Assembly (NCBI RefSeq): GCF_027111275.1
Contig: NZ_CP114286.1
Coordinates: forward strand, 3,458,501 to 3,522,500
Reading direction: 5' to 3'
Origin: Flavobacterium luteolum
GTDB lineage: Bacteria > Bacteroidota > Bacteroidia > Flavobacteriales > Flavobacteriaceae
Length of the DNA: 64,000 nucleotides
Position numbers and translations under genes: made by a program. Below the pieces are notes generated by a model. That model was given only the letters and a program-made list of their open reading frames with translations. It did no database searches and was not told where the DNA came from. Position 1 is the first letter of the stretch, and each line of letters starts with the position of its first letter. Positions 16,912-24,575 of this stretch are shown in pieces.

Positions 16912-19860
16912 TTAATCTTCATTTATTTTTATTAAATCATCGATGTCACTTTCAAGCATTTTGTATAACCAGCCTCTTACAACACAGTTTTCCTCAAGTT
17001 TTGAAGCGCTTATTCCCTCGAAGATCTGGACATTGTATCGATAAGATTCTTGAACCTTCAGGATCAATTCCATTGAGAAATGTCTCACGCATATGATTCC
17101 ATGTTCTGTAAATGCCTTTTCCCCCTCTTCGAAACTTTTGAAATAAATGCCAAAATCACCCGACTGCGAGTGCCGGTAGCCAAAACTGCCCCACTGAAGG
17201 ATGTCATTATCTTTAAGGTAAACAATGTATTCGTGTGGCATGCTATTGTAGAATTTAAAAGAATCTTTGAATGTCGGAAAGTTATACTCCACAAATTCCT
17301 TGTAACAGGATTCAAGGTGCTTGAAAAAGCTTGTAGTATATTCTTTGGCCTGACTTTCACTGAATTGGACTGTCCGCATGCGGCTGGAGTTCTGCAGTCT
17401 GCTCTGCTGGTACATTTCTTTTGTTTTATTTAGGGAAATATCGGCTAGCGGAAGATAGTGCCCGTCAATCTGACGGTATCCTTTTTCAATCAGCACATCC
17501 ACTATCTTTGAGAGTCCTTCAAATGGAGGAACATGACCTTTTGTTGTGAATTCAGGAATCGGAAGATTTTTGGTTAAAGTGCGTTCAATTATCTCTGCCA
17601 GTTCCCCCTGTGCAATATTTTTATATTTATAGTGCTCTTTGATCTTAAAGAGATTCACCTTATTTTTTAAATCAAAAAGGTCAATAGGATAAATCTGCTC
17701 ATATCGGGGCATGTAATAATCTTCTACTTTGTAGTCATACTTTAATTTTTCATTATAGTTATACAATATGGCTGCGAGTTGTTCGAATAGAAGAGTATCT
17801 GAAGTAAAAGTGGGGATGGATTCCTTGCCAATTATTTCTCTGAGCTGCTTAAAAACTGACTGTCTTACGATCGTGTCATTGTCTTCCACCAATAGAGAGA
17901 GGTTGCTTGTTCTGTATGATTTGGCTCCTGTCTGTAAAAATGGATTGTTTTTGTATGGAGCTTCAAAGGGATTACTAAGGTTAAGGTACAACACATTATC
18001 ATTGTACTTTTCCGGTAGTGGAAATAAGGAATATCCATCGCCGTAAATGAGGTCTTGTGGCAGGATAATGCCGATTTCACCTGCTGTATAAGGCTCGAAC
18101 TTTTCCTTGAACGTGGAAAAATTTTTATCAAGATAAGAATTATAAGAGGTAACATACGAAAGGCATTTGTCTTTCTTAAATGAAACCAATGTATTTTTAT
18201 GATTGTAGGAAGCATTTTCAATATAAAAGTCAATTGCGCTTTTGCCAATATGATTTTGATATAAATAGGCAAGAAGATCATACAATTCTCCATTGCTTTT
18301 TTTATCCAATTTATGAATTTGGTAGCAGACGATGTAGTCGCGGATTTTCGAGTAGTAGAAAGATACATTATACGAATCCTCGTTGTTGGATTTGATCAGT
18401 ATATTTCGGGTGAATAGATCTTCAGGTATTTTCTGGTCCAGAGCATAGTTTAATCTTTCAACGATATGGTTGATATCTATACCGTCATCTTTATGAAATT
18501 CCGGATGTGAATAATTATAATCCATCAACAGGTTTGCAATTGCGGAAAGTGTTCTTGTTCCTGCCTCGTAGCCGATCACTGTTTCTTCAAGCGTCTGTTT
18601 CAGGTATTTTGATATAAGTTCTCTGTCGCTGATTTTTTTAGGAATCTGTTTTCCAGTGTAGACTTCACAGAATATCTTTAAAAAGAATCCGTTCTTTAGT
18701 TCAGGAAGCAGTTCGTTGGAAATTTTACCTTTAAAACCGAATTCTTCCTGATAGAGGGGAAGAATTGCAGTTAATTCCTCATCGGAAAATTCAGTTAACT
18801 GATAACCCGGGTTTTCCAAACTGCTGTTAAACTTGTGGAATTGTTCTATCTCCTGATACAAATGTGAAGGCTTATTTTTGATTTTCAGAACGGTGTTCCA
18901 GATATTGGATTTACAGCTGATAATAATTTTTATTTTATCAGTATTTTTTGCAATAAGAGCCATTTCGCTTAATTCCTGTGCAATGCTGGGATTTGTGCTC
19001 TCATCAATGGCATCGATGAAAATGAGGATATTCTTGTCGGTATAACGGCCCAATTCATCAAGTTTTTTCAAAACAACATCTTTTTCGGTTCTGCTGGAAA
19101 AAGTAATATTGAGATCCTGAGCAATGCATTCGCAGGGGGAGGTGATAATGGCGCAATTATAGAAGAATACGAAAGAGTCATCCAGTTTCTGGAGGGCCAG
19201 GGAACACATTGTATTGGTTTTGCCTACTCCTGCATCACCCACCAGACCAAAAACGGAATCATCTGAAGCTGTAAAGGCTTCAAATAAGTGTGCGAGTGCT
19301 TTTCGCTGAACATATAATTTTTTTATAAATTTCGCATAGCGACTGCTCGAATCGCCAATGATAACTCCCATGCGGTCGTTGACGTTTGATTCACAGAAGA
19401 TTTTCAGGTTTTCAGGGGACAGTGCAATAAAATTCTTAAGGGCCTCATATTTAACCTTTAATTCGTCATCAGTAGACAAGGTATATCCATTTTTATAAAA
19501 GGCAGATTTTTCCGAAATAGCACCTGATAACTCTTCTTTAGTAATTGAATCATATATTTTAGTTGAAACCCCGTTCGAAATTATGGTGAAAGGCGCTATT
19601 TCATCCAGTAGCCTTGCATAGGAAATTCCCTGATCCCTATCCGCATCCGTAAGCTTTTTTGACTCTGCTTTTACTTCAATGACAAAAAGATTCCTCCCAT
19701 GCCTTTTAACAAGCATATCAGATCTTCCTGTGGCATGTTTGGTTCTTCCAAGACGTATAGAAAAGGAATCTTCAAAGGTGATTTCTGATCGATCGATCCC
19801 TAAGTCCAGTAAATAGGGCAGCAGTAATCTGCCGGTAATGTCAAATTCGCTCATAAGCAT
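16912..19860 (-). CDS. PD-(D/E)XK nuclease fused to STAND NTPase (982 aa), putative defence protein
   Basis: The N-terminal 100 residues resemble the HSDR_N-type restriction nuclease fold: Asp48 in GRSDMLV, Glu62-Val-Lys64 in FVIEVKAE, and a downstream QGISYARLL helix. A P-loop NTPase follows with Walker A GDAGVGKT at 208-215 and Walker B ILIFIDAIDE, Asp283 and Glu287. The C-terminal 500 residues are helical with no repeat I can name and are the likely sensor region. The arrangement of nuclease effector, STAND switch and long sensor matches AVAST-type immune NTPases. It is convergent with the protease-STAND/MBL pair and just upstream of the integrase. ATG at 19860 is used; a second in-frame ATG lies at 19854. 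Phage targeting is inferred. Confidence 0.85.
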   Translation of the reverse strand: MLMSEFDITGRLLLPYLLDLGIDRSEITFEDSFSIRLGRTKHATGRSDMLVKRHGRNLFVIEVKAESKKLTDADRDQGISYARLLDEIAPFTIISNGVSTKIYDSITKEELSGAISEKSAFYKNGYTLSTDDELKVKYEALKNFIALSPENLKIFCESNVNDRMGVIIGDSSSRYAKFIKKLYVQRKALAHLFEAFTASDDSVFGLVGDAGVGKTNTMCSLALQKLDDSFVFFYNCAIITSPCECIAQDLNITFSSRTEKDVVLKKLDELGRYTDKNILIFIDAIDESTNPSIAQELSEMALIAKNTDKIKIIISCKSNIWNTVLKIKNKPSHLYQEIEQFHKFNSSLENPGYQLTEFSDEELTAILPLYQEEFGFKGKISNELLPELKNGFFLKIFCEVYTGKQIPKKISDRELISKYLKQTLEETVIGYEAGTRTLSAIANLLMDYNYSHPEFHKDDGIDINHIVERLNYALDQKIPEDLFTRNILIKSNNEDSYNVSFYYSKIRDYIVCYQIHKLDKKSNGELYDLLAYLYQNHIGKSAIDFYIENASYNHKNTLVSFKKDKCLSYVTSYNSYLDKNFSTFKEKFEPYTAGEIGIILPQDLIYGDGYSLFPLPEKYNDNVLYLNLSNPFEAPYKNNPFLQTGAKSYRTSNLSLLVEDNDTIVRQSVFKQLREIIGKESIPTFTSDTLLFEQLAAILYNYNEKLKYDYKVEDYYMPRYEQIYPIDLFDLKNKVNLFKIKEHYKYKNIAQGELAEIIERTLTKNLPIPEFTTKGHVPPFEGLSKIVDVLIEKGYRQIDGHYLPLADISLNKTKEMYQQSRLQNSSRMRTVQFSESQAKEYTTSFFKHLESCYKEFVEYNFPTFKDSFKFYNSMPHEYIVYLKDNDILQWGSFGYRHSQSGDFGIYFKSFEEGEKAFTEHGIICVRHFSMELILKVQESYRYNVQIFEGISASKLEENCVVRGWLYKMLESDIDDLIKINED

Positions 19861-20212
19861 TCAAATCAGATTAAGTCGTTGTGGGTTGGATAAGGCGACA
19901 TTAATTGCTTTATTTTTAGTGTCGTCCGCATCACATCTTGTGACGGATTCCAAATACCTCACAGTTTTGCCGATAATGTAGCAGAATTGATAGGTCAGAA
20001 TCTTTTAACAAATATAATTGTTCCAATGGACATTTGTTAATGATGCTTTTAGATTTGAAATGTAAGCGCTTTAAGTTGGTTGTAACGTGCGAAAAATAAC
20101 TTACTGTATGATAAAGTTTTTTAATTTTAGAGAGATGTCTTTTTTTTTACTCTTCCATAAATAAAGTGGTTCATTTTTCTACGCAATATTATTATAATAA
20201 CGAAAGATTAAA

Positions 20213-20235
20213 TTGTGTCCACACTGTAGACACAA
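20213..20235. repeat. Inverted repeat TTGTGTC...GACACAA
   Basis: A perfect 7-bp stem (TTGTGTC at 20213-20219, GACACAA at 20229-20235) closes a 9-base loop. It lies 27 bases from a larger hairpin. Possible roles are an operator for the adjacent defence gene or part of a structured RNA. Confidence 0.6.
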
Positions 20236-20261
20236 ATTGTAATATTCTGCAAAATTTTCAA

Positions 20262-20297
20262 TTTCAATTGCGACCGCGCTGCGGACGCAATTGGAAA
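20262..20297. repeat. Large GC-rich hairpin upstream of nuclease-STAND gene
   Basis: CAATTGCG-A-CCGC pairs with GCGG-A-CGCAATTG around a GCT loop. The stem is about 12 bp with one A:A mismatch, and the complementarity continues less perfectly into the flanking AAAATTTT-rich arms. It is a striking GC-rich palindrome in a very AT-rich spacer. No T-run follows on either strand, so it is not a standard terminator. It could be a REP-like element, a recombination site, or an RNA structure in the STAND leader. Confidence 0.65.
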
Positions 20298-20397
20298 TGT
20301 AATTCAAAAATTTTAAAATCTTATAACATACTATTTTTTTTAAAATAGAAGAAAGGTTCTTAAAAATACTTCAAATTCATAATTCTCTTTATAGAAA

Positions 20398-21621
20398 TTA
20401 CCTAAACTTAGATTTTAGTTTCTCCATGTCTTCCATAATGTTTGCATCCAAAACTTTCGCATAATGCTGAGTCTGTTTTGTATTTGTGTGTCCCATCATG
20501 GCTGATACGTTTTCCAGTCTTACACCATTCCCTAATGTGACAGTGGTGGCAAAAGTGTGTCTGGCAACATACCAAGTAAGATGTTTCTCTATGCCGCATA
20601 CATCCGCTATTTCTTTAAGATATGCATTCATCTTCTGATTGGATATTTTCGGAATAAGACCTTTCTGCTGATTTTTGTATTTCGAAATAATTTTCTCAAC
20701 GGTAGGTAGGACTGGGACATTCGCTCTAATGGCAGTTTTTGCTCTGCTTGTCATAATCCATAAGTTTCCACTAGAGTCTTCGGATAAGTTTCTTTCAGTA
20801 AGTTCCAAGGCATCAACAGGCGCATATCCTGTGTAGCAGCTGAAAAGAAATATATCTTTAACCTTTTCCAGACGAGGCATTGGAAATGTTTTATTCTCTA
20901 TTGTGTTCAGTTCCTGCTGTGACAGGAAGACGGCATCTTTTACGCTAAGTCTGCCGTCATAAATATTGAATGGGTTTTTTATGATCAAATCCATTTTAAT
21001 AGCATAATTGCAGGCAGTCTTATACATTTTCATATATTTTACTACCGAATTGTTTTTGATGCCTATCTGCTCTTTAAAACTGCTCTCATACTTAAGAAAC
21101 TGCTCCAATTTGAAGACAAAGGAGCTTGATATTTCAGATGCTGGCATGTCTTCCTTTTGATAGTTGCTAGAGATGAAATTCAAAAGCAGGTCTTTTGCTC
21201 TTTTGTATTTCTGCAGTGAAGCCGATGCCCGCTCTCCAGTATTTACTCTTTTGGTGAAGAAATCATTGTATGTATCCATAATCTGAATTATGGAGGTTTC
21301 TTCAGGCTGGTCGATTTTGACTTTTCCTGTGAGTTCAGCTTTTAGTAATTGAAGGTTAACCTCAGGATCAATTCTGAAGAGTTCAGTAAATTTTTTAGCT
21401 GCATTAAGTTGGAAAAGCTCAAGTAAGTTTTTCATAACAATCTCCTTTTCAATTTTAAGGGTATTTCTAAGGTTGTTAGTGCTGACCCATCTTTCTTTTG
21501 AAATGGCTTGTCCGGTTGACATTGATATTTGTTTGTCATTGTAGCTCAAACGGGCATAGATTGGAGATTCGCCATTCTTTTTTGCTCTGTCGGATTTCTG
21601 GTAAAAAATTACTTTTAACAT
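20398..21621 (-). CDS. Tyrosine recombinase / site-specific integrase (Bacteroidota type)
   Basis: A 407-residue integrase. Residues 1-100 form the arm-DNA-binding domain (IYARLSYNDKQISMSTG), about 110-215 the SAM-like core-binding domain, and 230-400 the catalytic domain. Lys295, Arg354 (YVARHTFAT), His378 (MMGH) and the nucleophile Tyr387 (QHYAKV) are in place. Two canonical positions differ. The first catalytic Arg (TGLR in typical members) is Ala267 (TGYAPVD), and the His of HxxR is Tyr351. Loss of the first Arg is known in IntDOT-type Bacteroidetes recombinases. The gene is followed upstream by GGGTAAC repeats and a tRNA-3'-like core, so it probably mobilised the defence island. Confidence 0.92.
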   Translation of the reverse strand: MLKVIFYQKSDRAKKNGESPIYARLSYNDKQISMSTGQAISKERWVSTNNLRNTLKIEKEIVMKNLLELFQLNAAKKFTELFRIDPEVNLQLLKAELTGKVKIDQPEETSIIQIMDTYNDFFTKRVNTGERASASLQKYKRAKDLLLNFISSNYQKEDMPASEISSSFVFKLEQFLKYESSFKEQIGIKNNSVVKYMKMYKTACNYAIKMDLIIKNPFNIYDGRLSVKDAVFLSQQELNTIENKTFPMPRLEKVKDIFLFSCYTGYAPVDALELTERNLSEDSSGNLWIMTSRAKTAIRANVPVLPTVEKIISKYKNQQKGLIPKISNQKMNAYLKEIADVCGIEKHLTWYVARHTFATTVTLGNGVRLENVSAMMGHTNTKQTQHYAKVLDANIMEDMEKLKSKFR

Positions 21622-21714
21622 GTTATCTAGTTTTAAAATTAATAATCAAATTGAATTAAAAATTTTAAGAGAGCCCATTGATAGCAGGGAATTCCCGGGG
21701 AATTCTTTTGTTTT

Positions 21715-21773
21715 AGTTACCCTTTTTTTGAGAAAAAAGATTCAAAAAATGATAGGGTAACTAAAAGGGTAAC
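21715..21773. promoter_or_regulatory. Probable integrase arm-type binding repeats
   Basis: AGTTACCC at 21715-21722 is followed by two direct copies of its complement, GGGTAAC, at 21755-21761 and 21767-21773. The outer pair extends to an 11-bp inverted repeat, GTTACCCTTTT / AAAAGGGTAAC. Three copies just upstream of the integrase and next to a tRNA-like core fit arm-type sites of an attP. A near-palindrome GAATTCCC/GGGGAATTC lies beside them at 21689-21705. Confidence 0.5.
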
Positions 21774-21818
21774 CATTCTTTGATAAAACATGTGCTTTTT
21801 GAAAAGTGTGTAAAAACG

Positions 21819-21853
21819 AAAAAGCCTCTAAACACTAGTGTTTAAAGGCTTTT
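21819..21853. terminator. Bidirectional hairpin terminator
   Basis: GCCTcTAAACACTAGTGTTTAaAGGC forms a near-perfect stem flanked by AAAA on the left and TTTT on the right, so it can terminate both strands. It sits between the arm-type repeats and the tRNA-like core. Confidence 0.75.
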
Positions 21854-21885
21854 GACTTTTAAAGTTTCTTTTGAAACTTCTACTG

Positions 21886-21898
21886 GCGGAGAAAGAGG
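21886..21898. other. Candidate attachment core resembling a tRNA 3' end
   Basis: GCGGAGAAAGAGG matches the tRNA-Ser 3' end (GCGGAGGAAGAGG at 9006-9018) at 12 of 13 positions in the same orientation. It lies next to the integrase, its arm-like repeats and a terminator of the kind found after tRNAs. The rest of a tRNA is absent, as expected of an att core. Bases to the right (GGTCAACT repeated at about 21959-21981) may be further binding sites. Which tRNA was the true target is unresolved. Confidence 0.45.
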
Positions 21899-22617
21899 TT
21901 CCCGCTTTGTATCATAAACCCCAGTAAATACAGGGTATTTCAGCTTTTTCGTTTCATGGGTCAACTAACAGGTCAACTTTAAACCTGCTTGTCCGCATAA
22001 GGTCAAAGGTAATGAAAATGATTTGTTATTATAATAATTTTATTATTTGTTTGGGAAGGAGAGCAGGATTCAAACTTTAAGTTTCGAAGTTCCGTCTTTG
22101 CTACGTTGTTCATTTTGTCTTAAACCTAAATGTATCGATTCTGCACCTAAAGTCAAATTTATACACTTCAATATTTTATTTTAGAAAGAAATAAAGATAA
22201 TGTGATGATATTCAATAATATTGCTTACTTCCTTTTGATATTTATATTCAAGTGAAAGCAAATTTGAAATAAATATAGAATTGTTTAAACCATTTTATGT
22301 CTTTTTTGATCTTTTTTGATCTTTTTTTGAATCGAATATATTGAAAATGTGAAAAAACAGATTACTACGCAAAATAATTGCGTACATTATTACTTTCTTT
22401 GAACTGAGAAATTAATTAAGCTCTGCAGCTGATTTTCTTGATTGTAATACGGGGGTGGATGTATATCTAAAATTTAAATGTTAAGAAGAATTGCTACATA
22501 GCAGATTTCCAATTTTGATAACGAACAAATATTCTTCTCTTGTTGTTAAAATTTTTAGTACTGTATCAATTTAGAATTATAAAAGATTTATGAATAGTAA
22601 TATTAAATTGCAAGAAT
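21899..22617. other. Junction region with a second tRNA-3'-like fragment
   Basis: No gene is visible over about 720 bases. At 22058-22075 the sequence GGAGAGCAGGATTCAAAC looks like the T-arm and acceptor 3' side of a minus-strand tRNA, but no complete cloverleaf follows. At about 22300-22331 a TTTTTTGATC motif is repeated in tandem. This is the kind of scar DNA seen at island junctions. Confidence 0.35.
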
Positions 22618-23418
22618 ATGAGTGAATTTGAAGATGAAATTTTTAAGAGGTTTGAATTATCTCACAGAGGATCTGTACAAATCGATCTATATAGTACTGC
22701 TAGTCAAAATTTAAAACTTTTTGAAGAGTCTATTAAGAAAACATTGACTAAACATGAGAACAAGCATAATAAAATGTGCGAGAAAGCCTCAGATATTTCA
22801 GAAAAGATTTCTGAACTTCAGATAGATTTGTCAGGCCTTGATTATGAGGAAAAACATATAAATTTACAAAATAAAATATATGAACTTCAAGAAAAGGGTT
22901 ATTCATACTATATTGAAAGTTATTGGATTGACCAGCAACTAAAGGCAATAAGTGAAATGCAGATAATCAATGCATTTAAAAATCTAGAAATCAATATAAA
23001 GTCATTAATTTATATAGCCTATCCAGAAATTAACTTAAAGGATTTTTACAAATGGGAAAATTTAGTCCAGTTTTTTAAGAGTAAAAATATTAAAATGGCA
23101 GAAATAGAAGGCTACAAAGAAATGGTTGATTTGAAGTCTTTAAATAATGTAATTAAACATATTGGTCAGTTAAATGTGATAATAAGAAAAATCGAAGAGT
23201 TTAAAGGAGCGGAAGAATTAAATTATGTTAGTTTGATTAATTTTTACGAAAGGATAAAGAATATAATTGAAACTTTTTTGAGATTACTGGTTATTGAAAT
23301 TGAAAAAGAGTTATTTCAGTTTGATGAAGATAGAATTATAGAGATTGCTAAAGACCTTAAAAATCGAATGGAATTAAATGAAATTGAAAGTTTAATACTA
23401 AAATTAAAGAATGATTAG
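22618..23418 (+). CDS. Coiled-coil protein with possible HEPN-like C-terminal half (266 aa)
   Basis: A very AT-rich gene coding an all-helical, Lys/Glu/Ile-rich protein of 266 residues without signal or membrane segment. Residues 30-110 form a coiled coil. The segment DLKSLNNVIKH at 171-181 resembles the N-x2-KH helix of HEPN-like proteins, but there is no full Rx4-6H motif. I do not recognise the family. It is followed 66 bp later by a second helical gene with a clearer HEPN-type motif. The strong AT bias and the position next to the integrase suggest horizontally acquired DNA. Confidence 0.6.
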   Translation: MSEFEDEIFKRFELSHRGSVQIDLYSTASQNLKLFEESIKKTLTKHENKHNKMCEKASDISEKISELQIDLSGLDYEEKHINLQNKIYELQEKGYSYYIESYWIDQQLKAISEMQIINAFKNLEINIKSLIYIAYPEINLKDFYKWENLVQFFKSKNIKMAEIEGYKEMVDLKSLNNVIKHIGQLNVIIRKIEEFKGAEELNYVSLINFYERIKNIIETFLRLLVIEIEKELFQFDEDRIIEIAKDLKNRMELNEIESLILKLKND

Positions 23419-23484
23419 ATTTTTATAATGATAGTGCACGGAGGATATCTCAAACTTTACGTAATCAATAAAAAATGAAAAAAC

Positions 23485-24138
23485 ATGAAAAATAACGAAC
23501 AAGGAGAGGAGCAAACTATAAAATTGGCCGAGGATATGGAAAAGTCATTTTCATATGTTAATGATTTTTCCAAGGCGACCAACTTACGATTATACATTTT
23601 GGAACACTCATTACATGTAGAAGAGTTAGTTTCTACAGCTTTAGGTTATATACTTGAAATTGATTGGAAGAAATCAAAATCATTTGGATATAGTTCTGTG
23701 TCGTTATCGTTTAATCAAAAAGCATTAATAATTCAAGATTTGAAAGGGTTAGATAAAAATGATATTGAAAAGTTAAGCTGTTTTATGGCTATTAGAAACA
23801 AATTTGCTCACGTAAAATCAGTAAACACTTTTGAAGATTTTTTTAATAGTGGAAAAAATGGATCAGATGTAAAGAAAAGTTTGATTAAATTTTATCCAAT
23901 TGAAAATTCAATAATAGACGATGACTTAAAGTTTAAAATTTCCTTTTTCAGATTATTTCTTGATATATGTACTTTTTTGCTTAGCAAAGTTCTAAAGCAT
24001 GAATATGAAAGAGGACGAAAAGATTTTAGTAAAGAGTATTTTTCTTCGATTTTGACTGAGTTAGGAAATATAGAAGTAGGAGAAGAAATTTTAAAACGTG
24101 CTTTAACAAGAACCAAAGTAAATTTAAATATAGATTAA
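23485..24138 (+). CDS. HEPN/MtlR-like helical protein (217 aa)
   Basis: A 217-residue all-helical protein. The segment LSCFMAIRNKFAHV at 97-110 carries an Rx4H motif (Arg104, His109) in the RN-x-FAH context typical of HEPN domains and MtlR-like proteins. Upstream helices contain EHSLHVEELVSTALGYIL. HEPN domains are often RNases in toxin-antitoxin and abortive-infection systems, while MtlR-type members are regulators, so activity cannot be told from the motif. It probably forms a two-gene unit with the preceding coiled-coil gene. Confidence 0.6.
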   Translation: MKNNEQGEEQTIKLAEDMEKSFSYVNDFSKATNLRLYILEHSLHVEELVSTALGYILEIDWKKSKSFGYSSVSLSFNQKALIIQDLKGLDKNDIEKLSCFMAIRNKFAHVKSVNTFEDFFNSGKNGSDVKKSLIKFYPIENSIIDDDLKFKISFFRLFLDICTFLLSKVLKHEYERGRKDFSKEYFSSILTELGNIEVGEEILKRALTRTKVNLNID

Positions 24139-24575
24139 CTGATCAATGCAAAAAGAATAAAGATGCTACTTTACATGTTTAATGAAGAAAAATAAAGAGG
24201 GATTAATAATTAATGTATCTGCAATTAAATCCAGATCAATTTTTCTTACTTTCTTCGGGAAATTGCCTAAAAAACAATTGTAATTGCTGTAATATTTGTA
24301 ACATAGAATAAAAAGCAGACATGATATAAAATTTGAGTAATTTTTTCTTAATCCTCCCTTCGCTTTTAACTCGTAAATAGATTTTGGTTCAATGCCAACC
24401 AAGATGGATTTTAAGCAACAGATAACACGGCAGCTTTAAACTCATTCACGACATCAAATTATTTTAGTAGTTGCCTTGTATTTTGTGGCAGAAATGGTAT
24501 CGTCATCACAACAAAAAAGGATGAGTAATTTATTTGCTCATCCTTTTTTATTGTGTTCTTATTTCAAAATATTTT
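24139..24575. other. Intergenic region between convergent genes
   Basis: About 440 bases between the HEPN-like gene and the convergent BNR-repeat gene. Apart from the terminator at its right end I see nothing convincing. A 78-codon minus-strand frame (24166-24402) has weak coding character. Confidence 0.4.
24513..24549. terminator. Bidirectional terminator
   Basis: AAAAAAGGATGAG, an 11-base loop and CTCATCCTTTTTT form a perfect 7-bp stem with A and T tracts on either side. It sits just past the 3' end of the minus-strand BNR gene and faces the plus-strand HEPN-like pair, serving both. Confidence 0.85.

Larger units (their letters stand above)
19861..20397. other. Intergenic region upstream of the nuclease-STAND gene
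   Basis: This 537-base gap lies between the start of the minus-strand STAND gene and the 3' end of the minus-strand integrase. It should contain the STAND promoter. It also holds two strong inverted repeats, listed separately. No convincing gene is visible: the 60-codon frame at 20166-20348 runs through both hairpins and has no coding character. Confidence 0.5.

Noticed and set aside
22290..22331. Tandem TTTTTTGATC repeats considered as a regulatory array
   Set aside because: Short, low-complexity and only about three copies; no neighbouring gene start fits.
24166..24402. Minus-strand 78-codon frame
   Set aside because: It has low-complexity Phe/Leu/Lys composition, no context and no recognisable domain; more likely chance.
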